Part shown: piece after piece, positions 19,193-27,506 of the stretch | How positions within the stretch are numbered: the first letter of the stretch is position 1 | How the letters are laid out: the number at the start of each line of letters is the position of its first letter | Source of the DNA: Blautia sp. AF19-10LB | Lineage (GTDB): Bacteria > Bacillota > Clostridia > Lachnospirales > Lachnospiraceae | Direction: 5' to 3' | DNA length: 64,000 bases | Assembly (NCBI RefSeq): GCF_003461245.1 | Contig: NZ_QTWS01000018.1 | Span: 1-64,000 of the forward strand | Translations under genes and position numbers: made by a program | Notes under the pieces: generated by a model | The model's database searches: none | What the model was told of the DNA's origin: nothing | The model's input: the letters and a program-made list of their open reading frames with translations, nothing else

Positions 19193-20479
19193 TTACTCTG
19201 TCATCTTGAATGCAAGTGTATCCTGTGCTTCCTGAAGTGCGTCTTCTACAGATGTACCATTTACGATATTAACAACTGCTGTGTTGACACATTCTCTTGC
19301 TTCATAGTGATACGGTGTCTTTGTGAACTCCGGAATATGAGAAGAGTACTCTACAATTGTTGAGAAGATCGGCTGGTCATTGAAGAATTCGTTTGGCTCG
19401 TTGTAAACATCAGATTCTCCAGCTGGCAGGTAGCAGGAAATTGCTCCTGTTTCCGGAAGGATTGCATCATAGAAATCTGTGCTGGAACCAAATGTGCTTG
19501 CAAGGAAGTCCTCTGCGAGTTCTACATTCTTGCAGTTAGATGTAATGTACCAGGAAGATCCACCGTTGTTAGCGTAGTTTGTTGCACTGTCAACATCGTC
19601 AACTTTTGGCATTGTTGTGATCTGCCACAGACCTTTCTGATCCTCTGTCTGCATCAGAGTAGCTGTGATCCAGTTACCATTTACGATACCAGCAGCCTCG
19701 CCGCTTGTGATTGTTGCAATGTACTCATCCCAGTTGTTTACGAGTTTAACAACGTCGTTTTTAACAAGGTCTACATAAAGGTTGATGCATTTTTCTGCTG
19801 TGTCGTTTCCAACGATATAAGCTTCTCCGTCTTCATTTACGAAGTTAGCTCCGCAGGACTGCATCATCATCATCAGAGTGTCGCCGCCTGTAGCTTCGCT
19901 TGTAAGGAGGTATTTACCGGTCTTTTCATGAACGTCTTTACCGATTTCCATGAATTTGGACCATGTGATGTCTGTCAGGTCATCCAGTGTGTATCCAGCT
20001 TCGTCAAGGATATCTGTACGATAGCAGGCGATAACAGCACCGTTGTCGAACGGAACACCGTAATGTGTGTCATCTATCATTGAATAGGACTGTTTCAGTT
20101 TTCCGAAATCATCCCAGTTGATGTCCATATCTTTGAGATCTGTGAAAGCGTCCGGATAGCTCTTCAGATATTTCTGATAGCTGTTGTCCTGCATCAGAAC
20201 GATGTCCGGAAGTGTGCTGTAGTCACCAGCGTTAGCTGCTGTTGTCAGTTTGGTCTGGCAGTCATCAGAAGATGTCTCAATAACGTCTACTGCAAATCCA
20301 TCATGATCTTTTGCATACTGCTCACCAGCCATCTGCATGGATTTGATGTTGAAGTTCTGATCCCATGCCCATACGGTTAAGGTGTTGTCATCGTCTGCTG
20401 CATAAACAGTTGTAGCTGCGCCGGCAAAGGATGCTGCCATAATACCTGTCATTAATACTGCAAGTAATTTTTTCTTCAT
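19193..20479 (-). CDS. extracellular sugar-binding protein of ABC importer
   Basis: A 428-residue family-1 solute-binding protein (MalE-like). The N-terminus MKKKLLAVLMTGIMAASFAG is a signal peptide, but no cysteine follows: at the expected lipobox the sequence runs AGAATTVYAADD, which looks like a type I cleavage site. That is unusual for a Gram-positive binding protein. The mature protein starts TLTVWAWDQNFN and contains the QMAGEQYAKDH helix. It heads the operon with two permeases and has AAGGAGG upstream. A galactoside ligand is inferred from the adjacent lacZ-GH42 genes. Confidence 0.93.
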   Translation of the reverse strand: MKKKLLAVLMTGIMAASFAGAATTVYAADDDNTLTVWAWDQNFNIKSMQMAGEQYAKDHDGFAVDVIETSSDDCQTKLTTAANAGDYSTLPDIVLMQDNSYQKYLKSYPDAFTDLKDMDINWDDFGKLKQSYSMIDDTHYGVPFDNGAVIACYRTDILDEAGYTLDDLTDITWSKFMEIGKDVHEKTGKYLLTSEATGGDTLMMMMQSCGANFVNEDGEAYIVGNDTAEKCINLYVDLVKNDVVKLVNNWDEYIATITSGEAAGIVNGNWITATLMQTEDQKGLWQITTMPKVDDVDSATNYANNGGSSWYITSNCKNVELAEDFLASTFGSSTDFYDAILPETGAISCYLPAGESDVYNEPNEFFNDQPIFSTIVEYSSHIPEFTKTPYHYEARECVNTAVVNIVNGTSVEDALQEAQDTLAFKMTE

Positions 20480-20535
20480 TTAGATGTCCTCCTTTTATTA
20501 AGCGTATTCTTTTACCCCGAATTGCTTATGAATCA

Positions 20536-20618
20536 ATTATAGCATCCGATTCAATAGGATAGTTTGCAGAATCATTTACATAATGTGCATTTTCGACTAT
20601 TTTGTGTATTTCGCACTA
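20536..20618 (-). promoter_or_regulatory. promoter of ABC operon with AraC-like direct repeats
   Basis: Minus-strand -10 TATAAT (20536-20541) lacks a good -35. Upstream lie two direct repeats, TGTGCATTTTCGACTA (20584-20599) and TGTGTATTTCGCACTA (20603-20618) as read on the plus strand, 12 of 16 identical and 19 bp apart. This fits a regulator with two HTH modules, such as one of the two local AraC proteins. Confidence 0.6.
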
Positions 20619-20690
20619 TTTACATGATTCATTTTTGGGTTTTTTGTTTGTTTTTCGCATTCATGCGTTTTTTGTCGTATCATTTTGATG

Positions 20691-20748
20691 AAAAAAATCC
20701 TCTCTTTTCGACAGAATGCATAGATTCTTTGTTTCCAAGAGAGGTTTT
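20691..20748 (-). terminator. terminator of the 170-residue membrane protein gene
   Basis: CCTCTCTT (20699-20706) pairs with AAGAGAGG (20737-20744). On the minus strand the stem is followed by a run of seven T after one A; the plus-strand side also has five T. Confidence 0.65.
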
Positions 20749-20810
20749 TGTTCTTATTTCATAAATTTTTCATTCATTTTTTGTACATATTTCACATATT
20801 TTTTCACATT

Positions 20811-21323
20811 TTATGCAAAATAGACTTTTTGAGGATGCAGGGTTTTTATGGTATGCAGCATCTCATCCGTCAGATCAAGAAGAAGTTTTATTTTGTTTCC
20901 GTCCTCTTTTACGATCATTGTGTAGTATGGCACATCATCGTCGTAGGATGTGTAATCGTATTTTTTAAGCTTTTCTGTGCCGCCGTTTTTCTTGTATTTT
21001 GCAACGCTTTCGTGCCAGTGCGGCGCGGTCACTTCCATGTTTTTGAGTTCCAGGACATGAGCGGTCTTGCGGTATTTCTTGCCATAGATCACATCGATGG
21101 TAAGTGTATCGCTCTCAAGTGTGTACTCGTAATCTTTCTGGCTGAAGACATCATACACGAAATAAAGTGCCGCCAGCAAAAATCCTGCAAGCATGAAGGA
21201 CTGAGAGATCGTGATTCCGAGTATTACAAAGAACACGGCAAAAATGATCATGACTTTTCGCAGGATACCGGACATGCTTTTTTTCTTCCGGGATACCTGC
21301 TCTACAATTTTGTAATCGTACAT
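20811..21323 (-). CDS. uncharacterised two-helix membrane protein
   Basis: A 170-residue protein. Residues about 23-60 form two hydrophobic helices (VMIIFAVFFVILGITI and MLAGFLLAALYFVYDVF). The remaining soluble part has the alternating pattern of a PH-like or bPH domain (DTLTIDVIYGKK, YYTMIVKEDGNKIKLLLDLT). It may belong to a DUF6106-like family, but I am not sure. It starts 31 bp after the AraC gene stop with AAAGGAA and is probably co-transcribed with it. Confidence 0.75.
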   Translation of the reverse strand: MYDYKIVEQVSRKKKSMSGILRKVMIIFAVFFVILGITISQSFMLAGFLLAALYFVYDVFSQKDYEYTLESDTLTIDVIYGKKYRKTAHVLELKNMEVTAPHWHESVAKYKKNGGTEKLKKYDYTSYDDDVPYYTMIVKEDGNKIKLLLDLTDEMLHTIKTLHPQKVYFA

Positions 21324-21354
21324 TAAAAAATTCCTTTCTGTTTTGGATTCTATT

Positions 21355-22293
21355 CTACCATCCCTCTTCTGAGTGGATGTCGAATTTCAGGATCTGCTGT
21401 TCGTAGCTTTCCGGGCGTTTTCGCCATTCGATCGGGGTAACTCCCATAAGCTGCTTAAAGTTCCGGTTAAACGTTGAGTTTGTCGTAAATCCGCACTTGT
21501 GGGCAATATCCGCCACCGGCGCATCTGTTTTCTGCAGAAGATCACAGGCAGTCTGGATTCGCACGGTATTGATATATTCCAGCGGGCTTACTTTCATATA
21601 AGAGGTAAAAAGCCGTCGAAAATGTGTCTCACTGATGTGGCAGCTTTTTGCGAGATTTTCGATCTTGATATCTTCCATGTAGTGATCGGATATGTAATCG
21701 AGAGATCTGGAGATCATGTTCGTGATCTTTCCCTTTTCTTCCGGAACTCTCTCTTCTGCTTCATTTCGATTCATTCTGGCAATTTCCGCCAGAAGTGACG
21801 CAAGGATTCCTTTTGCTTCCTCAAGATAAAATTCCTCGCCATTTCGCATAATATCCATGATCTTGAGGATCTTGGATGCTACAGAAGTATTGTCTGCTTC
21901 TTTTAGAAACAGTGGTTTGGAATAAATACGCTGGAGCATTTTTTCTGCTTTTACAGGATTGTCCAGAAATTTCCGAAGAAATCCCTCTACATCGATAAAC
22001 AGATACTCCCACTGGCTAAGATCTCCCGGATCACTGTTCGTAGTATGAGGATAATTCGGTGGAAGGACCGTAAACTCTCTTCCATGAAAACGCACCATAT
22101 CCTCTCCCAGAATCAGATGCCCCTCTCCCTCATAGCAAAAGCCGATCTCAAGATAATTATGAAAATGAAGATAATCCACACCTTTGCCATAATTCTGCCG
22201 CCACTTCTGCCCCAGCAATGCCAGGATCGGGCTCCCCGCCGGCATCTGGTAGTAACGGAACTCCATCTTGGGTTTTTTTCTCTTTTTCGCCAT
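21355..22293 (-). CDS. AraC family regulator
   Basis: 312 residues. An N-terminal cupin-type domain (LHFHNYLEIGFCYEGEGHLI, ending PPNYPHTTNS) senses a small molecule. The C-terminal HTH pair reads IKIENLAKSCHISETHFRRL and VADIAHKCGFTTNSTFNRNF, with the family end GVTPIEWRK. The basic start MAKKRKKPKM has GGAGGG upstream. It is the closest AraC gene to the direct repeats before the ABC operon and may control it. Confidence 0.92.
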   Translation of the reverse strand: MAKKRKKPKMEFRYYQMPAGSPILALLGQKWRQNYGKGVDYLHFHNYLEIGFCYEGEGHLILGEDMVRFHGREFTVLPPNYPHTTNSDPGDLSQWEYLFIDVEGFLRKFLDNPVKAEKMLQRIYSKPLFLKEADNTSVASKILKIMDIMRNGEEFYLEEAKGILASLLAEIARMNRNEAEERVPEEKGKITNMISRSLDYISDHYMEDIKIENLAKSCHISETHFRRLFTSYMKVSPLEYINTVRIQTACDLLQKTDAPVADIAHKCGFTTNSTFNRNFKQLMGVTPIEWRKRPESYEQQILKFDIHSEEGW

Positions 22294-22346
22294 TGTATCC
22301 CTCCGTTTCTCAGAGATATTGTATTATTGTACAACAAAAAAAGGGT

Positions 22347-22391
22347 AAAAAAAAGACCTCTCTGCCATAACTGGCATTGAGATCTTTTTCT
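22347..22391 (-). terminator. terminator of pflBA
   Basis: On the minus strand AAAAAGATCTC and GAGGTCTTTTT enclose an inner stem TGCCA gtta TGGCA, followed by a T-run. It ends the pfl operon before the AraC gene. Confidence 0.75.
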
Positions 22392-22411
22392 TTTCCAGTC
22401 TTCTGACCGGT

Positions 22412-23149
22412 TTATATCGCTCCCAGAATTTCTCTGGCATTGTCGATCCGTTCCTTCGAAGGTGGTCTGACACCTTCCAGCGGATAAGGAATTCCTAGCT
22501 GTTCCCACTTAAATACACCAAGTGTATGGTACGGAAGCACTTCGACTCTCTCCACTGTTTTTAAAGTATGGATAAAATCTGCAAGCCTGTGGAGATACTC
22601 ATCTTTATCGCTGCCTCCCGGAACCAGTACGTGGCGGATCCACATCGGTTTTCCCATATCTGACAATTTCCGTGCCATTGCCAGAATATTTTTGTTGGAC
22701 TGTCCTGTAAGCTTGATATGTTCTTCTTCGTCAATCTGCTTGATGTCCAGAAGAACAAGATCAGTATACTTCATAAGCTCCAGCCATTTGGAATAAAAAG
22801 GTTCCTTTTCTGTGTAAGGATTGGCACTGGTATCAAGAGTCGTATGAACTCCTGCGGCCTTTGCCTGACGGAAAAATTCAATCAGGAAATCAATCTGAAG
22901 AAGAGGTTCTCCTCCACTCACAGTGATCCCGCCTTTGTTACCCCAGTAATTCTTATAGCGAAGAGCCTGTTTCAGAAGCTGAGACGGGGTGTACTGCTGC
23001 CCCTCTCCCATTTTCCAGGTGTCCGGATTATGGCAGAACTGGCAGCGCATTGCACATCCACTCAGGAATATCACATATCTGACGCCCGGTCCGTCTACTG
23101 ATCCGAAGCTTTCCAGAGAATGGACATATCCTTTGATTTCTTCACTCAT
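22412..23149 (-). CDS. pflA: pyruvate formate-lyase activating enzyme
   Basis: A 245-residue radical SAM enzyme that installs the glycyl radical on PflB. The [4Fe-4S] cluster ligands are Cys32, Cys36 and Cys39 (SGCAMRCQFCHNP), and the SAM-binding motif TVSGGEPLLQ follows. Its ATG begins 2 bp after the pflB stop with no strong ribosome site, so it is probably translationally coupled to pflB. Confidence 0.97.
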   Translation of the reverse strand: MSEEIKGYVHSLESFGSVDGPGVRYVIFLSGCAMRCQFCHNPDTWKMGEGQQYTPSQLLKQALRYKNYWGNKGGITVSGGEPLLQIDFLIEFFRQAKAAGVHTTLDTSANPYTEKEPFYSKWLELMKYTDLVLLDIKQIDEEEHIKLTGQSNKNILAMARKLSDMGKPMWIRHVLVPGGSDKDEYLHRLADFIHTLKTVERVEVLPYHTLGVFKWEQLGIPYPLEGVRPPSKERIDNAREILGAI

Positions 23150-23151
23150 TA

Positions 23152-25407
23152 TTACATTCTGTCGTGGCAGGTTCTGGCAATAACATCCAGCTGCTGCTCT
23201 CTTGTAAGGTCGATGAATTTAACGGCATATCCGGATACACGGATTGTGAAGTTTGCATACTCTTCTTTTTCCGGATGTTCCATAGCATCAATCAGTTTTT
23301 CTTTACCGAATACGTTAACATTGAGGTGATGAGCACCCTGATCAAAGTATCCGTCAAGCACACGAACAAGGTTCTCTGTACGTTCTTCTTCTGTATGTCC
23401 CAGAGCATCAGGGTTGATGGTCTGAGTATTGGAGATACCGTCAAGGGCATCTTCATAGTCCAGTTTTGCAACAGAGTTGAGGGATGCAAGAAGTCCGTTC
23501 TGCTCTGCTCCATAGGACGGGTTGGCACCAGGTGCCAGCGGTTCGCCTGCTTTTCTTCCATCCGGAAGAGATCCTGTAGCTTTACCATAAACAACGTTGG
23601 ATGTAATGGTAAGAATGGAAGTAGTAGGTTTGGAATCACGATAGGTATGGATGTGTTTCAGTTTCTCAAGGAATGTAGAAAGCAGTGTTGTTGCGATCTC
23701 ATCTGCTCTGTCATCATCGTTACCATAACGTGGGAAGTCACCTTCTACGATGAAGTCTGTTGTGATTCCGTCTTCATCACGAACAGCTTTAACTTTTGCA
23801 TATTTGATAGCGGACAGGGAGTCTACTACGTGAGAGAATCCTGCGATACCAGTTGCGAAAGAACGGTCAACCTTTGTATCGATCAGAGCCATCTCTGCTG
23901 CTTCATAGTAGTATTTGTCATGCATGTAGTGGATCATGTTCAGTGTTCCAACATACAGATGAGCCAGCCAGTCCATCATCTTGTCATATTTAGCAACTAC
24001 TTCGTCATAATCAAGATACTCAGAAGTAATCGGCTGATAGTTCGGTCCTACCTGCTGTTTTGTCTTCTCATCAACACCACCGTTGATAGCGTAAAGAAGG
24101 CATTTTGCAAGGTTTGCACGAGCTCCGAAGAACTGCATTTCCTTACCTGTCTCAGTAGCGGATACACAGCAGCAGATGCTGTAGTCATCACCCCATACCG
24201 GACGCATAACATCATCGTTCTCATACTGAACAGAGCTTGTCAGTACAGAGATGTCAGCTGTATATTTTTTGAAGTTTTCAGGCAGTCTTGAAGAATACAG
24301 AACTGTAAGGTTCGGTTCCGGAGCCGGTCCCATGTTTTCCAGTGTATGCAGGAAACGGAAGTCGTTCTTTGTTACCATGGAACGTCCGTCCTGTCCCATA
24401 CCTGCAACTTCCAGAGTTGCCCATACCGGGTCACCGGAGAACAGCTGGTTGTAAGAAGGAATACGGGCAAATTTAACCATACGGAATTTCATTACCATGT
24501 GGTCAACAAGCTCCTGAGCTTCTTTCTCTGTAAGAGTTCCGTTCTCAAGGTCTCTTTCAATATAAACATCAAGGAATGTGGAAATACGTCCAACACTCAT
24601 TGCAGCACCGTTCTGAGTCTTGATTGCTGCAAGATATCCGAAATACAGCCACTGGAATGCTTCTCTTGCATTCTTAGCCGGCTCGGAAATATCAAATCCG
24701 TATGCTTCAGCCATAACCTTCATGCCTTTGAGAGCACGGATCTGATCAGCGATCTCTTCACGAAGCTGGAAGTCATAACGTCTCATACCCTGACGGTCGC
24801 ATGCTGCGAAGTCTTTCTGTTTTCCTTCGATCAAAGCATCGATACCATACAGAGCAACTCGTCTGTAGTCACCAACGATACGTCCACGTCCGTAAGTATC
24901 CGGAAGACCTGTCAGGATCTTGCTGTGACGGGCTAATTTCATCTCTGGTGTGTAGATATCAAATACACCCTGGTTGTGTGTTTTGAATTCATAGTTGTGG
25001 AATACGTCTTTGATCTTGTCGCTTACTTTGTATCCGTAAGTTTCGCATGCCTGCTCTGCCATTTTGATTCCACCGTATGGCATAAATGCACGTTTCAGCG
25101 GTTTGTCAGTCTGAAGACCAACAACTGTTTCAAGATCTTTAAGATCTTCGTCGATGTATCCCGGGCCATATGCTGTCAGAGATGTAACAACCTCTGTTTC
25201 CATATCCAGAACTCCGCCTTTGGCACGTTCTTCTTTCTGCAGTTCCTGAAGTTTTCCCCACAGTTTGTTTGTTGCTTCTGTTGGTTCTTCCAGGAAGGAA
25301 GCATCTCCGTCATATGGTGTGTAGTTCATTGAGATAAAGTTACGAACGTCGATTTTTTCTTTCCAACGGTTTCCTTTGAAACCTTCCCACTGTGAAAAGT
25401 TTTTCAT
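23152..25407 (-). CDS. pflB: formate C-acetyltransferase (pyruvate formate-lyase)
   Basis: A 751-residue glycyl radical enzyme turning pyruvate and CoA into acetyl-CoA and formate, central to anaerobic fermentation. The catalytic cysteine pair matches Cys413-Cys414 in the triplet ICCCVS, followed by [15 protein letters not shown]. The glycyl radical site is Gly726 in RVSGYAV, 25 residues from the end. The start [12 protein letters not shown] at 25407 has GAGAGG upstream; the frame extends further up but without a site. Forms an operon with pflA. Confidence 0.97.
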   Translation of the reverse strand: MKNFSQWEGFKGNRWKEKIDVRNFISMNYTPYDGDASFLEEPTEATNKLWGKLQELQKEERAKGGVLDMETEVVTSLTAYGPGYIDEDLKDLETVVGLQTDKPLKRAFMPYGGIKMAEQACETYGYKVSDKIKDVFHNYEFKTHNQGVFDIYTPEMKLARHSKILTGLPDTYGRGRIVGDYRRVALYGIDALIEGKQKDFAACDRQGMRRYDFQLREEIADQIRALKGMKVMAEAYGFDISEPAKNAREAFQWLYFGYLAAIKTQNGAAMSVGRISTFLDVYIERDLENGTLTEKEAQELVDHMVMKFRMVKFARIPSYNQLFSGDPVWATLEVAGMGQDGRSMVTKNDFRFLHTLENMGPAPEPNLTVLYSSRLPENFKKYTADISVLTSSVQYENDDVMRPVWGDDYSICCCVSATETGKEMQFFGARANLAKCLLYAINGGVDEKTKQQVGPNYQPITSEYLDYDEVVAKYDKMMDWLAHLYVGTLNMIHYMHDKYYYEAAEMALIDTKVDRSFATGIAGFSHVVDSLSAIKYAKVKAVRDEDGITTDFIVEGDFPRYGNDDDRADEIATTLLSTFLEKLKHIHTYRDSKPTTSILTITSNVVYGKATGSLPDGRKAGEPLAPGANPSYGAEQNGLLASLNSVAKLDYEDALDGISNTQTINPDALGHTEEERTENLVRVLDGYFDQGAHHLNVNVFGKEKLIDAMEHPEKEEYANFTIRVSGYAVKFIDLTREQQLDVIARTCHDRM

Positions 25408-25500
25408 TTTGCACCTCTCTAATATATGATTTATTCCGCGTATGTCCCGTCTAACTTTTCTTGCAAAAGAAAAATAAGACCGGAATCTTATTAGTTTCAA

Positions 25501-25556
25501 GTGAACACTCCCTTGTTCACGCCGCTAGTGTACACTATGGAATACGCCGTTGTCAA
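25501..25556 (-). promoter_or_regulatory. pfl promoter with a perfect palindromic operator
   Basis: Minus strand: -35 TTGACA (25551-25556), 18-bp spacer, -10 TACACT (25527-25532). Directly downstream lies GTGAACA CTCCCT TGTTCAC as read on the plus strand (25501-25520), a perfect 7-bp inverted repeat over the expected transcription start. Its position fits a repressor site. The half-site is not the TTGTGA core of Rex; the nearby TetR protein is a candidate binder. Confidence 0.7.
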
Positions 25557-25671
25557 TCGATTAGCGCATGCTTTTAATTTAATACAATTTGTAGCTGTGT
25601 CTTGATATTTTTTATCAACATGTTGTGGTTTTGTACTTTTTTACGTTCAAAAAATGTACCCGGAAAAGTAC

Positions 25672-25696
25672 AAAAAAGCAGCCTCTCGCTGCTTTT
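25672..25696 (-). terminator. terminator of the TetR gene
   Basis: AAAAGCAGC ctctc GCTGCTTTT hairpin with a T-run on the minus strand, overlapping the end of the TetR gene. Confidence 0.85.
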
Positions 25697-26330
25697 ATAT
25701 TCCCCCGTTCCACACATCAATATGCAGAAGCTGGAACAATAATGCAAATACTGTTTTGTAGATCGTTCGTGCCTTGAGAGCTGTCTTGTCCATATATCCA
25801 AGATGCATTTTGACTGCTACAGATACGGTGCTGTCGATGATGTTGGACACGATCACCTCCGGATCCATCAGATCGGACACCCCAAACATCCTGCCGGTCT
25901 CTACCATATAATTAACGAATACTTCAAAGCTCTGCTGCCGCACCTCAAGGATCTTCTTAGTATAGTGTGCTGACTGGCAAAATCTCCAGTAAAAAATGGT
26001 CTGTTCCGGATCACTCATAAGGAATTCCCAATATGCACTCCAGAGAGTCCAGCACATAGATTCCAGATCCTCTGCTGTCTTAAGCTCTGCCTTCTGGTTC
26101 TGGATCAGATTCTGGATCATTCCTACAACCTTGCCGTCTACTTCAAAAAAAGATGTCTCCATCAGATCGAACAGATCCTTGTAACACTGATAAATATACG
26201 GGTCGGAAAGCCCGCATCCCTTTGATACTTTACGGACGGTAACGCCTTCGATGCCTTCTTCTGCTACTACTTTATATATGGAACGCTGAAGTCTTTCTTT
26301 TAATTCTTCTTTTGTATATTTTCGAGCCAT
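25695..26330 (-). CDS. TetR/AcrR family regulator under riboswitch control
   Basis: 211 residues. The N-terminal HTH (about residues 12-50) reads EEGIEGVTVRKVSKGCGLSD followed by PYIYQCYKDLFDLMETSF, the TetR pattern. The rest is a helical ligand-binding domain. The start MARKYTKEEL at 26330 has GGAGAG upstream. It is a single-gene unit preceded by a cyclic-di-GMP-I type riboswitch and terminator. A palindrome at the nearby pfl promoter may be its operator, but this is not shown. Confidence 0.92.
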   Translation of the reverse strand: MARKYTKEELKERLQRSIYKVVAEEGIEGVTVRKVSKGCGLSDPYIYQCYKDLFDLMETSFFEVDGKVVGMIQNLIQNQKAELKTAEDLESMCWTLWSAYWEFLMSDPEQTIFYWRFCQSAHYTKKILEVRQQSFEVFVNYMVETGRMFGVSDLMDPEVIVSNIIDSTVSVAVKMHLGYMDKTALKARTIYKTVFALLFQLLHIDVWNGGI

Positions 26331-26404
26331 TACACTCTCCTTCTGTATGCCGTTGATTTGGTTAAATTTGACCGAATCCCGACTGCTGACTTCGCTTTTT
26401 ACAT

Positions 26405-26442
26405 AAAAAAAGCAAGACAGCAGATGGATTCTCTGTTCTTGC
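26405..26442 (-). terminator. riboswitch expression platform: intrinsic terminator
   Basis: Minus strand: GCAAGAACAG (26433-26442) pairs with CTGTCTTGC (26412-26420), one A bulged, 12-nt loop, then seven T (26405-26411). Its 5' arm begins inside the last bases of the aptamer, so aptamer folding and termination can compete. An alternative stem of CTGCTG (26418-26423) with CAGCAG (26385-26390) could act as antiterminator. Confidence 0.8.
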
Positions 26443-26507
26443 AACTGGCTGGCTCGTTCTCGGCCCCTATAGCTTTGCGTCACTGCGTTACCACAGCTTT
26501 GCCTTTA
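26441..26507 (-). ncRNA. cyclic-di-GMP-I (GEMM-I) type riboswitch aptamer
   Basis: The minus strand shows the conserved GEMM-I elements in order: GGCAAA (26498-26503), a short stem CTGTG capped by the GNRA loop GTAA, then TGACGCAAAGCTATAGGG, GGCC, and the 3' block AGCCAGCCAGTTGC. The residue matching Vc2 G20 is G, which in this family favours c-di-GMP over cGAMP. The right-hand stem is short. It is followed at once by a terminator and then the TetR gene. Not confirmed with a covariance model. Confidence 0.82.
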
Positions 26508-26520
26508 TGAAGTTAAGTTC

Positions 26521-26549
26521 ATGGTAACGTAAATTCTGCATTTTTTCAA
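26521..26549 (-). promoter_or_regulatory. promoter of riboswitch-TetR transcript
   Basis: Minus-strand -35 TTGAAA (26544-26549) and -10 TACCAT (26521-26526), spacer 17 bp, placing the start about 5 nt before the aptamer. Confidence 0.65.
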
Positions 26550-26579
26550 GGGTTTTGATCCAAATAAGTAAAAATTAAT

Positions 26580-26640
26580 GTAAATGTTAAAGTAAATGTT
26601 AACCTGATTTATTTTAATTCATGGTGTAACATGGTATGAT
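26580..26640 (+). promoter_or_regulatory. candidate promoter region of terD-AIM24 operon
   Basis: Two direct copies of GTAAATGTTAA (26580-26590 and 26592-26602), 12 bp apart, lie about 32 bp upstream of a -10-like TATGAT (26635-26640). No good -35 is seen, so a regulator binding the repeats may be required. Confidence 0.45.
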
Positions 26641-26687
26641 TAGAACAGTGAACAATGTAGTATCAATAAAATACGGGGAGGTAAACT

Positions 26688-27491
26688 ATGTTTCAAATTC
26701 CCACAAAGATCGAACCGGCATATACCGCCGGGAACGTTCTTACACTTAACCAGCAAAAGATCCAGCCTGCTCTGCACAGGGGAAATATTCTTTCTGTAAA
26801 TTTGAAGGAAACTTCATCTGGCCATGTACAGGAAAATCCCAAAAGAACGCAGGCTTATCGACATCCAGAACCAGCACCTGTAACTCCGACAGTATCTTCG
26901 GTATTCTCTGCTCCGCAGAAACACGATATCCCGGTCCTTCGTAACGTCATACAGAAGGGCCAGAAAGTCCGTATCGGCACAGTCGGGCAGCTTCCAAAGG
27001 TGCGTGTTGCACTTGGCTGGAACGTCTCTAACCCTCAGTGTGATATCGATTTATCCGCTTATCTTCTGGATGCTTCAGGCAAGGTTCCCGGCGATGACTG
27101 GTTTGTTTTTTACGGACAGACACTGAGCCCCGACGGAAGTGTTGCCCTGCATGTAAACGGCTCCAGGGCAGACCGTGAATATGCGGATATTGATTTTTTC
27201 AAACTGAATACTTCCATACGGAAGATCGTTTTTGTCCTTACGATCAACGAGGCACTGGAGCGGCACCTAAATTTCAGCATGGTCAAAGATGCCTATATCC
27301 GGCTTCTCGATCCGGATTCCGGTCAGGAGATCTACAGTTTCATGCTGACCGATTATTATGACAATGTCACATCCATGATGCTCGGAGAGATTTACTTACA
27401 TAATACAGAATGGAAATTCAACGCCATCGGAAATGGTGTCGCCAGAGATCTGGCGGGGCTCTGCCAGTTATACGGCGTTGAGACAAACTAA
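26688..27491 (+). CDS. TerD domain protein with N-terminal extension
   Basis: 267 residues. The first 80 or so are low-complexity and proline-rich, with the near-repeat GNVLTLNQQKI / GNILSVNLKET. A TerD domain (about 85-267) follows, containing VRVALGWN, CDIDLSAYLLD, DDWFVFYGQT, and the C-terminal [10 protein letters not shown] block. TerD proteins bind calcium and take part in tellurite, membrane and phage stress responses. The usual GDN-x-TGEG calcium loop is replaced by HVNGSRADREYAD, so calcium binding may be altered. It is co-transcribed with the AIM24 gene 15 bp downstream. Confidence 0.9.
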   Translation: MFQIPTKIEPAYTAGNVLTLNQQKIQPALHRGNILSVNLKETSSGHVQENPKRTQAYRHPEPAPVTPTVSSVFSAPQKHDIPVLRNVIQKGQKVRIGTVGQLPKVRVALGWNVSNPQCDIDLSAYLLDASGKVPGDDWFVFYGQTLSPDGSVALHVNGSRADREYADIDFFKLNTSIRKIVFVLTINEALERHLNFSMVKDAYIRLLDPDSGQEIYSFMLTDYYDNVTSMMLGEIYLHNTEWKFNAIGNGVARDLAGLCQLYGVETN

Positions 27492-27506
27492 CGGGAGGAT
27501 ACTCTT

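Noticed and set aside
23164..24291. Long plus-strand ORF (375 residues) opposite pflB
   Set aside because: It lies wholly antisense to the highly conserved pflB coding sequence, has a Cys/Phe-rich low-complexity composition typical of reverse-strand frames and no ribosome site.
25501..25520. Palindrome at the pfl promoter as a Rex site
   Set aside because: Rex sites have TTGTGA-N6-TCACAA. Here the arms are GTGAACA/TGTTCAC, so the match is not good enough.
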